Below are positions 24,036-34,880 of a stretch of 64,000 nt of DNA, in pieces. This stretch comes from Anderseniella sp. (lineage in GTDB: Bacteria; Pseudomonadota; Alphaproteobacteria; Rhizobiales; Aestuariivirgaceae). Both the position numbers and the translations under genes were made by a program. The notes under the pieces were generated by a model. The model was not told the origin of the DNA and searched no databases. It saw only the letters and a program-made list of their open reading frames with translations. Numbering within the stretch: the stretch's first letter is position 1; every line of letters begins with the position of its first letter. The stretch covers positions 186,001-250,000 of the forward strand of contig JANQOK010000017.1 of NCBI GenBank assembly GCA_028289645.1, written 5' to 3'.

Positions 24036-25031
24036 TCAGCGGTTCACCCACTCGGCAATCTCCCGGGCCACAGTCTGGTTGGCCAGGTAGCCGTACAGCT
24101 TGTGCGGGTTGCTGGTATTGTAGTGCACCCAGCAATTGTACATGCGCTTGTCGGTGATCGAGTCCACGTAGCCATACTCCAGCATCTCGGCGAAGTCGTC
24201 GGCCATGTTGGGGTCGTGGGCGATAAAGTCGTCATAGGCAGCGATGTTGACCCAATCCCTGACCACGGCTTTGGGAAAGCGCCCGCCTGCATGTTCGCGG
24301 GCATCATACAGGTTGGCCCGAACGCCGGCCTCGCCGAGGGGACAACCAAGGGTGAGCCATTTGGAGACATTTGGGTTCTTGCGCTGCAGCTTTTCATACT
24401 CGCTCATCTGCGAGAACTTCCACAACACGTCATAGGCAACAATACATCCCATGGAGTGACTGACGATGCAGATTTCGTCACCGGCGTTGATGGCCCGGCG
24501 CAGCGGTTTCTGCAGGCGTTCGCGGACCTCAGAACCGGTTTTGCGGCTCATCAGATAGGCACCCATGTCAGCAGAACTGCGTTGCAGGATGATCTCGTTG
24601 GCACGGCTGCGGGTCAGTACCGACAGCAAAGTGCTGAAAGCACGCGCGGCATTGTTGAGGTAGCGCAGGTCCTTGTATTTGCTGATTACCTGATTGTAGG
24701 AAGTTTCATCGAACGTGCCGATTTCCAGCATCTGCCGCAGGCTTTGCGCGTATGGCTCATGGGGCAGGCAAGGCTCATGGCCATATGCCTTGTTGTTGCG
24801 CGCCGTCAGCCGCGCGGCGATGTCGGGATCGTGGTTTGCCATGATGGCATTGTTGATGTCGCCATAGTAGGCGAACGAGCATTTCACCGTACCTGAGCGA
24901 ACGGCGTCGGCTGCGTCGCGCGACACCCGGTCGAGGCCATGCATCAAAGCATCGTTGATCAGCCTTTTCTTTCGCGATGCGGACGGTTTGATGGACCGGC
25001 CATGAACAAATATGATGTGCTTGCGTGGCAT
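24036..25031 (-). CDS. Alpha/beta-hydrolase-like protein
   Basis: The 331-residue protein begins with IIFVHGRSIKPS (an oxyanion-type HG) and carries VSHSMGCIVAYDVL, a nucleophile elbow with Ser, in the middle. Both fit an alpha/beta hydrolase. A His for the triad may lie in the region near IAHDPN or CWVHYN, but I cannot assign it. There is no signal peptide and no lipase-class helix, so it is probably cytoplasmic. It stands alone on the minus strand, 34 bases downstream of the LysR gene. The substrate is unknown. Confidence 0.72.
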   Translation of the reverse strand: MPRKHIIFVHGRSIKPSASRKKRLINDALMHGLDRVSRDAADAVRSGTVKCSFAYYGDINNAIMANHDPDIAARLTARNNKAYGHEPCLPHEPYAQSLRQMLEIGTFDETSYNQVISKYKDLRYLNNAARAFSTLLSVLTRSRANEIILQRSSADMGAYLMSRKTGSEVRERLQKPLRRAINAGDEICIVSHSMGCIVAYDVLWKFSQMSEYEKLQRKNPNVSKWLTLGCPLGEAGVRANLYDAREHAGGRFPKAVVRDWVNIAAYDDFIAHDPNMADDFAEMLEYGYVDSITDKRMYNCWVHYNTSNPHKLYGYLANQTVAREIAEWVNR

Positions 25032-25065
25032 TGACGACCGGCCTGACTATTTGGTGGTTGGATGA

Positions 25066-25980
25066 TCAGACAGGTTGCCTAGCTTCATCAAGCAACCATT
25101 CATAAAACTGCCGTGCCTGGGGCGACAACTGTCCTTCCTTGGGCCTGAGCAGCCAAAATCCCCGATCCGATTCCTGTACCGCCTCGATCGGGCGGACCAA
25201 ATCGCCCTGTTCAATGAAGTCTTCTGCCAGACGCCTGCCGCACAGCGCAATGCCTTCGCCGCGCAGGGCCGACTGAATCAATACCATGTAGTTGTCGAAT
25301 GTGTAGCCGCGGCCCGATTGTTCGCCCTCCACGCCCAGCGACGCCAGAAAACTGTCCCAGGTGACCCAGTTGCGGTCAAACTTGTTGAGATGCAATAGGG
25401 AGTGGCGCAGCAGGTCCGATTCCGAGTTGATCGGGGAGGATTTCTCCATGTAGCGGGGTGAGCAAACTGGCCATATCTCGTTGTCGAACAGCCGCACCGC
25501 ATCTGCCGACGGCCATTCTCCGGCACCGTAGCGCACGGCGATATCGATACCCTCGCTGGCCAGATCATAGACAGGTGACGATGCGACCAGGCGAATGTCA
25601 ATTTCAGGATGCGAGCCGCGAAACTTGGCAATCCGCGCCATCAGCCAATAGGACGCAAACGCAACCGACGTCGCGACCGTCAGTTCTCCGGGCCCCGGCT
25701 GGCGGCGCAGATCGGAAGACACGTTGGCAATGTGCTCGAGTCCCATCCCCACGGCGCGATGCAGGCGCTCACCTTCGCGCGTCAGCGACAGGCCACGCGA
25801 CTGGCGCTGAAACACTGCAACGCCGAGAAAGTCCTCCAGCAACTGAATCTGCCTGCTGACCGCGGATTGGGTGACATCGAGTTCCCTGGCGGCGCGAGTG
25901 AAGTTCATGTGTCGGCCGGCAGCCTCGAACACCACGAGTGCATTGGTTGGCGGGAGGTTTTTGCGAAGCGCAATGGCCAT
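25066..25980 (-). CDS. LysR-family transcriptional regulator (GcvA-type)
   Basis: The 304-residue product has an N-terminal winged HTH (residues about 9-70: AARELDVTQSAVSRQIQLLE, the recognition helix) followed by a periplasmic-binding-protein-like effector domain (about 95-295). The N-terminus LPPTNALVVFEAAGRH is typical of GcvA and beta-lactamase-regulator-like members. The regulator is read away from uvrA and towards the alpha/beta hydrolase gene 34 bases further. LysR regulators usually control a divergent neighbour, but here the neighbour upstream, uvrA, runs the same way, so the target is not evident. Confidence 0.92.
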   Translation of the reverse strand: MAIALRKNLPPTNALVVFEAAGRHMNFTRAARELDVTQSAVSRQIQLLEDFLGVAVFQRQSRGLSLTREGERLHRAVGMGLEHIANVSSDLRRQPGPGELTVATSVAFASYWLMARIAKFRGSHPEIDIRLVASSPVYDLASEGIDIAVRYGAGEWPSADAVRLFDNEIWPVCSPRYMEKSSPINSESDLLRHSLLHLNKFDRNWVTWDSFLASLGVEGEQSGRGYTFDNYMVLIQSALRGEGIALCGRRLAEDFIEQGDLVRPIEAVQESDRGFWLLRPKEGQLSPQARQFYEWLLDEARQPV

Positions 25981-26063
25981 GAGAATAACTTATTGCAGAT
26001 GCTGTTTCAGGGCTGTTTTGCAGTAAGTTAACAGCCCCTGGCATGATCTGCAATCATGGCGCT

Positions 26064-28985
26064 CTATTCTGCAGCCGCTTGCTTGCCCCGCGACAGCACT
26101 GGCGCCAGATACTGGCCGGTGTAGGACCGCTCGACACCGACCACGTCTTCCGGCGTGCCGGCGGCTACGATTTCGCCGCCGCCATCGCCGCCTTCCGGTC
26201 CTAGATCAATAATCCAGTCGGCGGTCTTGATCACCTCCAGATTATGTTCGATGACTACCACTGTGTTGCCGTGCTCGACCAGTTCGTGCAGCACCTCCAG
26301 CAGTTTGGCGACGTCATGGAAGTGCAGGCCTGTGGTTGGCTCATCGAGCAGGTACAAGGTCCGTCCGGTCGCGCGCTTGGACAGTTCCTTGGCCAGCTTG
26401 ACCCGCTGCGCCTCACCACCGGACAGAGTTGTGGCCTGCTGGCCAACCTTGATATAGCCGAGCCCGACACGCTCCAGTGTCACGAGCTTGTCGCGCACGG
26501 CTGGTACTGCTCGGAAGAAATCGGCACCTTCGGCAACGGTCATGTCCAGAATGTCGGCGATCGACTTGTCCTTGAAGGTGATGTCCAGCGTCTCGCGGTT
26601 GTAGCGCTGGCCCTGGCAGGCATCGCAGGTCACATAGACGTCCGGCAGGAAGTGCATTTCGATCTTGATGACGCCGTCACCCTGGCAGTTTTCACAACGG
26701 CCGCCCTTGACGTTGAACGAAAACCGGCCTGGACCGTAGCCGCGGGCCTTTGATTCCGGCAGGCCGGCAAACCATTCACGGATCGGGGTAAAAGCGCCGG
26801 TGTAGGTGGCCGGGTTTGAGCGCGGCGTGCGGCCGATTGGCGACTGGTCGATATCGATGATCTTGTCGAGCAGGTCCAGTCCTTCGATCCTGTCGTGCTC
26901 CGCCGGCATTTGGCGGGACTTCATCAATTTCCGGGCAGCGGACTTGTACACGGTGTCGATCAACAGGGTTGACTTGCCACCGCCTGACACGCCGGTCACG
27001 CAGGTGAACAGGCCCAGCGGCAGTTCAGCCGAGAGGTTCTTCAGATTGTTGGCGCGCGCGCCGGTGACCTTGATCAGGCGCTTCTTGTCGAGCTGCCGGC
27101 GTTTCGCCGGAGTCGGCACCTGCATCATGCCGGTCAGGTACTTGCCGGTCAGCGATGCCGGGTTGGCCATCACTTCATCGGCACTGCCTTCGGCGACGAT
27201 GGTTCCGCCATGGGTGCCGGCGCCGGGACCGATATCAACAACATAGTCCGCTGAGCGGATGGCATCCTCGTCATGCTCAACAACAATCACCGTATTGCCG
27301 ATGTCGCGCAGGTGCACCAGTGTTTCCAGCAAGCGGGCATTGTCGCGCTGGTGCAGGCCTATGGATGGTTCGTCGAGAACATACAGCACGCCGGTCAGGC
27401 CGGAGCCGATTTGCGATGCCAGTCGGATACGCTGGCTTTCGCCGCCTGACAAGGTTCCGGACTTGCGCGACAAGGTGAGATAGTCCAGGCCGACATCGAC
27501 CAGGAATTTCAGCCGCTCGCGGATTTCCTTGAGGACACGTGCGGCGATCTCCATTTCCTTCGCGGTCAGCTTGGCAGGTAGTTCGTTGAACCAGTCGTTT
27601 GCGGCCCGGATCGACATCAGTGAAACCTGCGCGATATGCAGTCCATTGACGCGCACGGCCAGGGCCTGTGGTTTGAGCCGGTAGCCCTCGCAGGCCTGGC
27701 AGGGGTAATCCGACTGGAACTGGGCCAGTTCCTCGCGCACCCAGCTTGAATCGGTCTCACGCCAGCGACGTTCGATATTGCCGATTACGCCTTCAAACGG
27801 CTTTTTGGTCTTGTACGACCTTAGACCGTCATCATAGACGAAGGTGATTTCCTCCTCGCCGGTGCCAAACAGCACGGCATCCCTGATATCTTCGTCGAGA
27901 TCCTCCCAAGGTGTCGACATGGATGCCTTGTAGTGCTTGCAAAGTGCCTGCAGGGTCTGGGTATAGTACGGCGATGTCGATCCGGTCTTGGCCCATGGCA
28001 CGATGCAACCCTGGCGCATGGACAGCGTCTTGTCCGGCACCACCAGATCGGCCTCAAAGCGAAGCTCAGTGCCCAGTCCGTCGCACTTGGGGCAGGCGCC
28101 GAACGGATTGTTGAATGAAAACAGCCGCGGTTCCACCTCTTCGATTGTGAAGCCGGAGACCGGGCAGGCAAACTTTTCCGAAAACATGATGCGCTCATGG
28201 GTTTCATTGAGCGACTTGTTGGCACTCTTGGCCGAGGTTTCGGCATCGGGCAGGGGCTTGTCGGCGAACTCGACCACGGCCAGCCCGTCGCTGAGTTTCA
28301 GGGCGGTTTCAAAACTGTCCGCCAGTCGGGTGGCAATGTCATCGCGCACCACCAACCGGTCCACAACCACGTCAATGTCGTGCTTGTACTTCTTGTCCAG
28401 AGCGGGAACGTCGGCGATTTCGTGGAACTGACCGTCCACTTTTACACGCTGGAAGCCCTTTTTCATCAGCTCAGCGAATTCCTTGCGGTATTCGCCCTTG
28501 CGTCCGCGAATGATAGGGGCCAGCAGGTAGAGCCTGGCGCCTTCTTCAATCTCCATGACGCGGTCGACCATCTGGGTCACCGTCTGGCTCTGGATCGGCA
28601 AACCGGTAGCGGGCGAGTAGGCGATGCCGACACGTGCAAACAACAACCGCATGTAGTCGTAGATTTCAGTGACGGTGCCGACGGTGGAGCGCGGATTGCG
28701 GCTCGTCGTCTTCTGTTCGATGGAAATGGCAGGCGACAGGCCGTCGATCTGGTCGACATCCGGTTTCTGCATCATTTCCAGAAACTGCCTGGCATAGGCC
28801 GACAGGCTTTCAACATAGCGGCGCTGACCCTCGGCATAGATGGTGTCGAATGCCAGCGACGACTTGCCGGATCCGGACAGGCCGGTGAACACGATCAGAT
28901 TGTCGCGCGGCAATTCAATGGAGATGTTCTTGAGGTTGTGCTCGCGCGCGCCCTGAACAGATATGATGCGTTTGGTTTCGGCCAT
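26064..28985 (-). CDS. uvrA: Excinuclease ABC subunit A
   Basis: The 973-residue product has two ABC ATPase modules: Walker [17 protein letters not shown] near the start, signature [15 protein letters not shown], then a second Walker [15 protein letters not shown] and signature [15 protein letters not shown]. The C-terminal zinc finger (CENCQGDG ... CDACQG) is intact. The first finger begins CPVSGF, with Ser replacing the usual second Cys, while the CPKC pair downstream is kept. UvrA finds bulky DNA lesions and loads UvrB for nucleotide excision repair. It is a single-gene unit. I see no clear SOS box, but the upstream region is short. Confidence 0.97.
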   Translation of the reverse strand: MAETKRIISVQGAREHNLKNISIELPRDNLIVFTGLSGSGKSSLAFDTIYAEGQRRYVESLSAYARQFLEMMQKPDVDQIDGLSPAISIEQKTTSRNPRSTVGTVTEIYDYMRLLFARVGIAYSPATGLPIQSQTVTQMVDRVMEIEEGARLYLLAPIIRGRKGEYRKEFAELMKKGFQRVKVDGQFHEIADVPALDKKYKHDIDVVVDRLVVRDDIATRLADSFETALKLSDGLAVVEFADKPLPDAETSAKSANKSLNETHERIMFSEKFACPVSGFTIEEVEPRLFSFNNPFGACPKCDGLGTELRFEADLVVPDKTLSMRQGCIVPWAKTGSTSPYYTQTLQALCKHYKASMSTPWEDLDEDIRDAVLFGTGEEEITFVYDDGLRSYKTKKPFEGVIGNIERRWRETDSSWVREELAQFQSDYPCQACEGYRLKPQALAVRVNGLHIAQVSLMSIRAANDWFNELPAKLTAKEMEIAARVLKEIRERLKFLVDVGLDYLTLSRKSGTLSGGESQRIRLASQIGSGLTGVLYVLDEPSIGLHQRDNARLLETLVHLRDIGNTVIVVEHDEDAIRSADYVVDIGPGAGTHGGTIVAEGSADEVMANPASLTGKYLTGMMQVPTPAKRRQLDKKRLIKVTGARANNLKNLSAELPLGLFTCVTGVSGGGKSTLLIDTVYKSAARKLMKSRQMPAEHDRIEGLDLLDKIIDIDQSPIGRTPRSNPATYTGAFTPIREWFAGLPESKARGYGPGRFSFNVKGGRCENCQGDGVIKIEMHFLPDVYVTCDACQGQRYNRETLDITFKDKSIADILDMTVAEGADFFRAVPAVRDKLVTLERVGLGYIKVGQQATTLSGGEAQRVKLAKELSKRATGRTLYLLDEPTTGLHFHDVAKLLEVLHELVEHGNTVVVIEHNLEVIKTADWIIDLGPEGGDGGGEIVAAGTPEDVVGVERSYTGQYLAPVLSRGKQAAAE

Positions 28986-29097
28986 GGTTGAGAACTAGAT
29001 CAAAAAGAGAACATGCGCAACGGTGCGCGGGGAAAGCTACTGACAATCTACGCCAGTTTGGCGCTGCTGGTTTGACGTTATCCACGCCTATTTCAGG

Positions 29098-29994
29098 TCA
29101 GATGGAAAAATGAACCTGATGCCGGCTGACATGGCCGGTCATCAGGTCAAACGACATCAGATCCTCGCCCACAATGACCGGGCCTGAATAGTTGCTGCGC
29201 ACGGCCGCAATCAACTGTCGTTCATCGGCATCGGGCGGCACGATATGGTTGAGTGCCAGGCATCTGACCTTGGCATCGTGCGCAATCCGGCCAACTTCCT
29301 CCGCCGTGGTGTGGTAGCTCGCCACGGCTGCCATTGTTTCCGCTGTCCGGGTTCCGGTGAGCTGTGATTGATCTTGATGCGCGTGAGCGAACACTTCGTG
29401 GATCAGCAAGTCGGCATTCCGCGAGGCGTCGGTGAGAGCGTCGCAGGGCCTGGTATCGCCGGACAACACAAGCTTTTTTCCGTGTGCCTCAAAACTGTAT
29501 CCGAAGGCGGGGTCGACCGGCGGATGTTCGACACGCACCGCGCGTATTGTCGAATTGTCGTCTGATATGACCGCGCAACTGTCTGCAAATTCAATCACCT
29601 CGATGTCAAACGCGGCCGTGGAACTGCGTTTTTCAAACTCGATGCGCAAGGTCCGCTCGGCCTTCCAGGCCTGCATCTGGGCATCGACGAAGTCCTGTGT
29701 TCCCGGCGGGCCGTAAATCACCTGCGGCCGGTCGCGGTTCTGATGCCAGGAGGAGACAATGAACTGGTACAGGTCAACCAGGTGGTCGGAATGCAGGTGG
29801 GTGAGCAGCAGAGCGTCTATGTCAGCGCCGCTCTTGCCCGCCTCGACCAGCCGTTGCGTAACACCGGACCCGATATCCACCAGGAAGCATTTGCCGGCAC
29901 ATTCGACCAGCGTGCCCGCTCCGTAGCGCCTGGGGCTGACGACCGGGCAGCCGGTTCCCAGCAGGGTTGCCTTGAATGGAAAGTTATCGGACAT
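29098..29994 (-). CDS. Metallo-beta-lactamase-fold hydrolase (RNase Z-like)
   Basis: The 298-residue protein has the metal-binding LLTHLHSDHLVDLY motif, an Asp in VLSGDTRPC and a second His near ALNHIVPP. The start TLLGTGCPVVSPRRYGAGTLVE resembles RNase Z and arylsulfatase-type enzymes. It therefore most likely hydrolyses a phosphodiester or sulfate ester with two zinc ions in the cytoplasm. The RNase Z exosite arm is not recognisable, so tRNA 3' processing cannot be claimed. It lies divergent from gatB. Confidence 0.85.
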   Translation of the reverse strand: MSDNFPFKATLLGTGCPVVSPRRYGAGTLVECAGKCFLVDIGSGVTQRLVEAGKSGADIDALLLTHLHSDHLVDLYQFIVSSWHQNRDRPQVIYGPPGTQDFVDAQMQAWKAERTLRIEFEKRSSTAAFDIEVIEFADSCAVISDDNSTIRAVRVEHPPVDPAFGYSFEAHGKKLVLSGDTRPCDALTDASRNADLLIHEVFAHAHQDQSQLTGTRTAETMAAVASYHTTAEEVGRIAHDAKVRCLALNHIVPPDADERQLIAAVRSNYSGPVIVGEDLMSFDLMTGHVSRHQVHFSI

Positions 29995-30120
29995 CGGGCC
30001 AAACCATCATAGTATGCATTTGTGCCGGGTTTGTAGGCAGGTTTGGGCCTTGCTGCAACGCGCACTGCGCGCTACGAAGTCACATCAAAACTCATATCGT
30101 TTCTTCAGGACTGTTTATAG

Positions 30121-31605
30121 ATGACCTTATTTGCGCGTGTCGCTGACAAATCTGACTGGATTGAAGGGGGAACCGGCCCCTGGGAAATCATTATCGGACT
30201 GGAAGTCCATGCCCAGGTGAGTTCCAGTTCAAAACTGTTTTCCGGCGCATCCGCCGAGTATGGCGGGGAACCGAACGACCATGTGTCGCTGGTCGATGCC
30301 GCCATGCCGGGCATGCTGCCGGTGATCAATAGATACTGCGTCGAACAGGCGGTGCGAACCGGTCTTGGCCTGAAAGCTGAGATCAACGAATACTCGGTAT
30401 TCGACCGGAAGAACTATTTCTACCCCGACCTGCCGCAGGGCTATCAGATTTCCCAGTTCAAACAGCCGATCGTCGGCGAGGGCCGGGTGGTGCTCGACAT
30501 GGACGAGGACACCCAGGTGGAAGTCGGTATCGAGCGCCTGCACCTGGAGCAGGATGCCGGCAAGTCGATCCATGACCAGCATCCGACCATGTCGATGGTG
30601 GATCTGAACCGGTCCGGCGTGGCACTGATGGAAATCGTGTCGAAACCTGACATGCGCTCTGCCGACGAGGCCAAGGCCTATGTGTCCAAGCTGCGCGCCA
30701 TCATGCGCTATCTCGGCACCTGTGACGGCAACATGGAAGAAGGCTCATTGCGCGCCGACGTGAACGTGTCGGTGCGCAAGCCCGGCGGCGAGGCCGGTAC
30801 GCGTTGCGAGATCAAGAACGTCAACTCGATGCGGTTCATGGGCCAGGCCATCGAGTATGAGGCGCGCCGCCAGATCGACATTCTGGAAGACGGCGGCAGC
30901 ATCGACCAGCAAACCCGGCTGTTTGACCCGCGCAAGGGTGAGACACGGTCCATGCGTTCCAAGGAGGAAGCCCATGACTACCGGTATTTCCCCGATCCGG
31001 ACCTGTTGCCGCTGGAGGTCGATGCGAGCTGGATTGCGGACATCAAGGCGTCGCTGCCGGAACTGCCGGATGAGAAGAAGGCCCGGCTGGTCAATGATTT
31101 CGGCCTGACGCCCTATGACGCCGAGGTGCTGATCATGGAACCGGCATCTGCCGGCTACTTTGAAGAGGTGGCCGCGGGTAGGGATGGCAAACTGGCCGCC
31201 AACTGGGTGATCAACGAATTGTTCGGCCGCCTGAACAAGGAAGGCACGGACATTGAGGACAGTCCGATTTCCGCCAGCCAGCTCGGTGCGATCATCGACA
31301 TGATCAGCGACAAGACCATCTCCGGCAAGATCGCCAAGGACGTGTTTGAAATCACCTGGACTGAAGCCGGAGTCGATCCGAAGCGGGTGGTGGAAGACCG
31401 CGGGCTGAAACAGGTCACTGATACCGGCGCCATCGAGGCTGCAGTGGATGAAGTGATTGCAGCCAACCCTGACAAGGTGGCTGCGGTTGCTGAGAAACCG
31501 GCCATGGTCGGATGGTTTGTCGGCCAGGTCATGAAGGCCACCGGCGGCAAGGCCAACCCGCAGGCGGTCAATGAACTGCTCAGGTCCAAGCTGGGTGTGG
31601 AGTAG
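30121..31605 (+). CDS. gatB: Aspartyl/glutamyl-tRNA(Asn/Gln) amidotransferase subunit B
   Basis: The 494-residue product has the GatB signature [20 protein letters not shown], the segments [12 protein letters not shown] and [12 protein letters not shown], and the C-terminal helical GatB/YqeY domain (from about 350). GatB presents Glu-tRNA(Gln) or Asp-tRNA(Asn) to the ammonia channel of GatCAB and phosphorylates the acyl group. gatC and gatA are not adjacent, so the subunits are encoded apart, as is common in alphaproteobacteria. It is followed after three bases by a GNAT gene in the same direction. Confidence 0.96.
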   Translation: MTLFARVADKSDWIEGGTGPWEIIIGLEVHAQVSSSSKLFSGASAEYGGEPNDHVSLVDAAMPGMLPVINRYCVEQAVRTGLGLKAEINEYSVFDRKNYFYPDLPQGYQISQFKQPIVGEGRVVLDMDEDTQVEVGIERLHLEQDAGKSIHDQHPTMSMVDLNRSGVALMEIVSKPDMRSADEAKAYVSKLRAIMRYLGTCDGNMEEGSLRADVNVSVRKPGGEAGTRCEIKNVNSMRFMGQAIEYEARRQIDILEDGGSIDQQTRLFDPRKGETRSMRSKEEAHDYRYFPDPDLLPLEVDASWIADIKASLPELPDEKKARLVNDFGLTPYDAEVLIMEPASAGYFEEVAAGRDGKLAANWVINELFGRLNKEGTDIEDSPISASQLGAIIDMISDKTISGKIAKDVFEITWTEAGVDPKRVVEDRGLKQVTDTGAIEAAVDEVIAANPDKVAAVAEKPAMVGWFVGQVMKATGGKANPQAVNELLRSKLGVE

Positions 31606-31608
31606 GCT

Positions 31609-32103
31609 TTGGTGAAGGTTCGTCAGGCATGTGCCGACGATCTCGCAACGGTCAGTCAGTTGCTGCATGACACGTGGCATGCCACCTATGACGCGACCAT
31701 GGGGGTCGAGGCGGTCAACGACATTACCTCGCGCTGGCATTCGGTGGACAACCTGAACCGGCAGCTGGGCGATCGCGATCGTTGTTTTCTGGTGGCCGAA
31801 ACTCCTCAAGGTGTGATCGTCGGTCATGCAAGCGCGGTGCGCCAATCGCTTGATTCAGTTTGCCTGTCCAGGCTGTACGTGTTGCCCGACCGGCAGGGTG
31901 GCGGCGCAGGGAGTGCCCTGCTGAGTGCGGTGACTGACTGGGCCGGGCGCGGCACGACCATGGAACTGGAAGTGGAGATCACCAATACGCCCGCCATCGG
32001 GTTTTATCAAAAGCACGGCTTTTCAGATGACGGCCGCCAGGTGCAGTGCGGCGGTGATCCGGCTGCCGGTCAAGCAATTGTCATGAAACGGCAATTGTCA
32101 TGA
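31609..32103 (+). CDS. GNAT-family N-acetyltransferase
   Basis: The 164-residue protein shows the GNAT acetyl-CoA motif A in LYVLPDRQGGGAGSALLSAV (V-x-x-x-x-Q/R-G-x-G-x-G/A) and the motif B end VEITNTPAIGFYQKHGF. It starts with TTG at 31609 or GTG at 31612, three to six bases after gatB, so it is translated by coupling. It probably acetylates a small amine or a protein N-terminus. The acceptor is not known. Its stop overlaps the next start by four bases (ATGA). Confidence 0.88.
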   Translation: MVKVRQACADDLATVSQLLHDTWHATYDATMGVEAVNDITSRWHSVDNLNRQLGDRDRCFLVAETPQGVIVGHASAVRQSLDSVCLSRLYVLPDRQGGGAGSALLSAVTDWAGRGTTMELEVEITNTPAIGFYQKHGFSDDGRQVQCGGDPAAGQAIVMKRQLS

Positions 32104-33041
32104 ACCGGCGAGATTTGGGCAGGGTGATTTGCCTGAGCGGTATCGGCACGGCAGGTGCCTGCCTGCTGGCAGGTTACCTGACCCGGTTCTGGATTGAGCT
32201 TGATACGTTCAGACATTTCACATTGCATCTGAGTCTTGCCACAATTGCTTTGGTTATCGCGTATTTCGCAGCCAGGCCGTTCAGGGTTCCGGTTGCCCTT
32301 GTCCTGATTGCGGCGGGTATGATCGCCATTGGAAGCTGGAGCAGGTTGAGCGCGGATCAATTGCACATCGATATGGATGTTCCGGCCGGCAAGCAAGTTC
32401 TGAGCGTCATGCATTTCAATATCTGGGGCAGGAACCAGCAACTTGAAAAGGTCGCAGCAGAAGTAAACCGGGTTGATCCTGACATTTTGTTTCTGACTGA
32501 AGTGCGTAAACGCAGCCAGAGCCTGACGGCCATGCTTGACCGGCGTTTTCCTTACAGGCTGCCGAAAAAGGGACAAGCTCCGAAGAGCCTGATGATGTAT
32601 TCGAAGTATCCGTTCGCGTCATCAGGCAGGCGGCATTCGCGCGCCGGGTTGAGGTATGTTCGCGGTACCTTGGGTGCGGAATGGAATCATATAAATATCA
32701 TTGGAACCCATCTCAGCCGGCCACCCGACACCAGAAGCCAGGTTGATGAGATTCAGGCCATGGCCAAGCTGGTACAGGGGTTGAAAGGCGCCAGTGTCGT
32801 GGTGGGCGACTTCAATGCCACACCTCATTCTGCCGTGCTTGACATGCTTCAGTCACGTACCGGCCTAACGCGGGTAACGATGCTTCCGACATGGCCAGCC
32901 ACGGGCCCCAATCTGCCACAGTTTGCCATTGACCACATTTTCATAGGCGGTGGGCTGGCGCTTGCAGAACCTGCCATCGTGGGGCGATTTGCCGGATCGG
33001 ATCATCTGCCGGTTGCGGCCAGCATACTGGTGCCGCGATGA
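32100..33041 (+). CDS. Membrane-anchored endonuclease/exonuclease/phosphatase-family protein
   Basis: The N-terminal 75 residues contain three hydrophobic helices (about 10-30, 40-58, 62-80). They are followed by an EEP domain with MHFNIW (the N of the start motif), FLTEVRKRSQ (catalytic Glu), VVGDFNATPHS (Asp/Asn), FAIDHIFIGG and GSDHLPV (final His). The EEP catalytic domain appears to face the periplasm. Such proteins hydrolyse phosphodiesters of nucleic acid, phospholipid or inositol. The substrate is unknown. It overlaps the GNAT gene by four bases. Confidence 0.87.
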   Translation: MNRRDLGRVICLSGIGTAGACLLAGYLTRFWIELDTFRHFTLHLSLATIALVIAYFAARPFRVPVALVLIAAGMIAIGSWSRLSADQLHIDMDVPAGKQVLSVMHFNIWGRNQQLEKVAAEVNRVDPDILFLTEVRKRSQSLTAMLDRRFPYRLPKKGQAPKSLMMYSKYPFASSGRRHSRAGLRYVRGTLGAEWNHINIIGTHLSRPPDTRSQVDEIQAMAKLVQGLKGASVVVGDFNATPHSAVLDMLQSRTGLTRVTMLPTWPATGPNLPQFAIDHIFIGGGLALAEPAIVGRFAGSDHLPVAASILVPR

Positions 33042-33066
33042 GGCCGTGTGCGGAGCTACGGAAGGG

Positions 33067-33780
33067 ATGAAAGTGACAAAATCGGAAATCGAGCTTTACT
33101 ACTGGCCGACGCCGAATGGCTGGAAAATTTCCATCATGCTGGAAGAGTGCATGCTGCCTTTTCAGGTCAGGTATGTGAACATCCTGAAAGGCGATCAGTT
33201 TGAAGCGGACTTCCTGGAGATCGCGCCAAACAACCGCATGCCCGCGATTGTGGATCCGGATGGACCGGATGGCGAGCCGATCTCGGTGTTCGAGTCCGGC
33301 GCGATATTGCAGTACCTTGGGAACAAGACTGGCCGGTTCTACCCGGTTGAGCCCCGCCAGCGGGTGGCGGTCGAACAATGGCTTTACTGGCAGATGGCCA
33401 ACCTGGGACCGATGTGCGGGCAGGCGCATCATTTCCGGTTCTATGCCCGCGAAGAGGTCGCCTATGCGACGTCGCGCTACACCAATGAGGTGGCCAGGCT
33501 CTATGGCGTCATGAACAAGCAACTGGCCAGGACAGAGTATCTTGCCGGTGATTACTCCATCGCCGACATGGCGTGCATCGGCTGGATCAAGCCGCATAAG
33601 CGCCAGGGGCAGGAACTGGAAGACTTCCCTAACCTGAAACGCTGGTTCGAGGCGGTCATGGATCGCCCAGCCGTCAAGGCTGGCATGGCCCTGGGGGCGG
33701 AGTTTCGCGGCCGTCCGGAAGACCTCAAGACAGATGACGCCGCCCATTCGATCCTGTTCGGCGGAGGCAAACAGGGCTAA
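33067..33780 (+). CDS. Glutathione S-transferase (YghU/YfcG-like)
   Basis: From the ATG at 33067 the product is 237 residues; a GTG two codons later is an alternative with better spacing to GAAGGG. The N-terminal thioredoxin fold starts with ELYYWPTPNGWKISIMLEE, where TPNGWK is typical of the YfcG/YghU group. Next come NNRMPAIVDPDGPDG and SVFESGAILQYLGNKTG. The C-terminal domain has the helical EYLAGDYSIADMACIGWI. Members reduce disulfides with glutathione. It starts 25 bases after the EEP gene. Confidence 0.92.
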   Translation: MKVTKSEIELYYWPTPNGWKISIMLEECMLPFQVRYVNILKGDQFEADFLEIAPNNRMPAIVDPDGPDGEPISVFESGAILQYLGNKTGRFYPVEPRQRVAVEQWLYWQMANLGPMCGQAHHFRFYAREEVAYATSRYTNEVARLYGVMNKQLARTEYLAGDYSIADMACIGWIKPHKRQGQELEDFPNLKRWFEAVMDRPAVKAGMALGAEFRGRPEDLKTDDAAHSILFGGGKQG

Positions 33781-34019
33781 CGGGTTGCTGCCGAAAACCG
33801 CAACATGGTTGACAGATGGTTAACGCAGTTGCGCCTTGTGGGCACATGAAAATCGCTGTTTTTCGGGTCTCGGGGGGCGAGCCACCGCAAAGGCCGTGCC
33901 TGGGCGTACTAGATTGTGGCGCTGCCTTCATGTTCTGATAACCATGCCCCTTAACGCTGTTTGGCGTTGCTTGATGGCATGGTGGCTTGCAGTAAAGCGT
34001 AACCGGAGAGCCCTCAACC

Positions 34020-34307
34020 ATGTCCAAGATAATAGATCTTGCTGAGTATCGCGACATCACGCCAAAAGAAGATGAAATCAGGTTGCCGGAGGACGGGTTT
34101 GTATCTCTCGGCCTGTCTTTGTGCGGCGACAACGCCAGTATGGACGACCTGGTAAGTGCCCATAAATGGTTTTCCCTTGCTGCCATGCGTGGCAGCCGGC
34201 AGGCGAGGGTACATCGCGTGGAAGTGTCAGGCCGGATGAATGGCGACGAGATTTCCCGGGCGCAGCGTGAACTGCAGGAATTTGTGAGCGCCCGGCTCTG
34301 CGCCTAG
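34020..34307 (+). CDS. Small Sel1-like repeat protein
   Basis: The 95-residue product has CGGAGAG nine bases before its ATG. Its middle (DDLVSAHKWFSLAAMRGSRQ) matches half of a Sel1-type repeat (AHKWFxLAAxxG). It is followed by a RVEVSGRMNGDEISRAQREL segment that in related small alphaproteobacterial proteins reads M(T/S)xxEIAxAQ. There is no signal peptide. Sel1 repeats mediate protein interaction, often in regulatory settings. A single repeat is unlikely to form a scaffold by itself. It is followed by a strong terminator. Confidence 0.7.
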   Translation: MSKIIDLAEYRDITPKEDEIRLPEDGFVSLGLSLCGDNASMDDLVSAHKWFSLAAMRGSRQARVHRVEVSGRMNGDEISRAQRELQEFVSARLCA

Positions 34308-34328
34308 ACTTCAGAGCTGGAAACAAGA

Positions 34329-34359
34329 AAGGCGGTCCCGTGCCACGGGCCGCCTTTTG
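34329..34359 (+). terminator. Rho-independent terminator after the Sel1-like gene
   Basis: AAGGCGG(T)CCCG (34329-34340) pairs with CGGG(C)CGCCTT (34346-34356) around a short loop, and TTTT follows. It ends the small Sel1-like gene. On the other strand it could also serve the converging secreted-protein gene. Confidence 0.85.
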
Positions 34360-34389
34360 TCGTTACGCGCGTGTTTGAACTGACCGGTG

Positions 34390-34695
34390 TCAGTAGTCCG
34401 GTGCCAGCCGCGGCTGACCGTCCAGGTAGGTGCCGTGGGTCGAGTTCACCCAGGTATCCCAATAGGCGCGGTCACGGCGCGCCTTGTAGATCTCGGTTTC
34501 AAACACGTCGGCGCGACTGTTGGTCTGGTCCTCATAGGAATTCAACGACGGCAGACCTCTGTTTGAGCTGTCGTAGCTATGACCCTTGGGGATAAAGCGG
34601 TCGCCGATTGAATCAATCGCCTGTGCGTGTGCCAGACCTGCAGTGCCTGCAACCAGGACTGCACTTAAGAATGCTGCTTTCACAATTGTGGTCAT
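34390..34695 (-). CDS. Small secreted protein of unknown function
   Basis: From the ATG at 34695 the product is 101 residues with a signal peptide (MTTIVKAAFLSAVLVAGTAGLAHA). The ATG at 34713 with GAAGG upstream is also possible and adds six residues. The mature part is hydrophilic with several Tyr/Asp residues (SIGDRFIPKGHSYDSSNRG) and has no Cys. No domain is recognised. It is one of several small exported proteins in this part of the window, all on the minus strand, and may be periplasmic. Confidence 0.65.
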   Translation of the reverse strand: MTTIVKAAFLSAVLVAGTAGLAHAQAIDSIGDRFIPKGHSYDSSNRGLPSLNSYEDQTNSRADVFETEIYKARRDRAYWDTWVNSTHGTYLDGQPRLAPDY

Positions 34696-34880
34696 CTGTC
34701 CTGCCTTACCCATTTGGCTATACCTTCTTTGAGAAGATATCGAAATCGCCACACCGTCCTCATTAATCTATCAATACACCTATTTGTGGCGGAGCACACT
34801 TAACAAATGAACAATTTTGCAAGAAATTGATAACCATAATGCCGCAATTGCTCCGGAGTGCCCTTATTTTTCGAATTGGC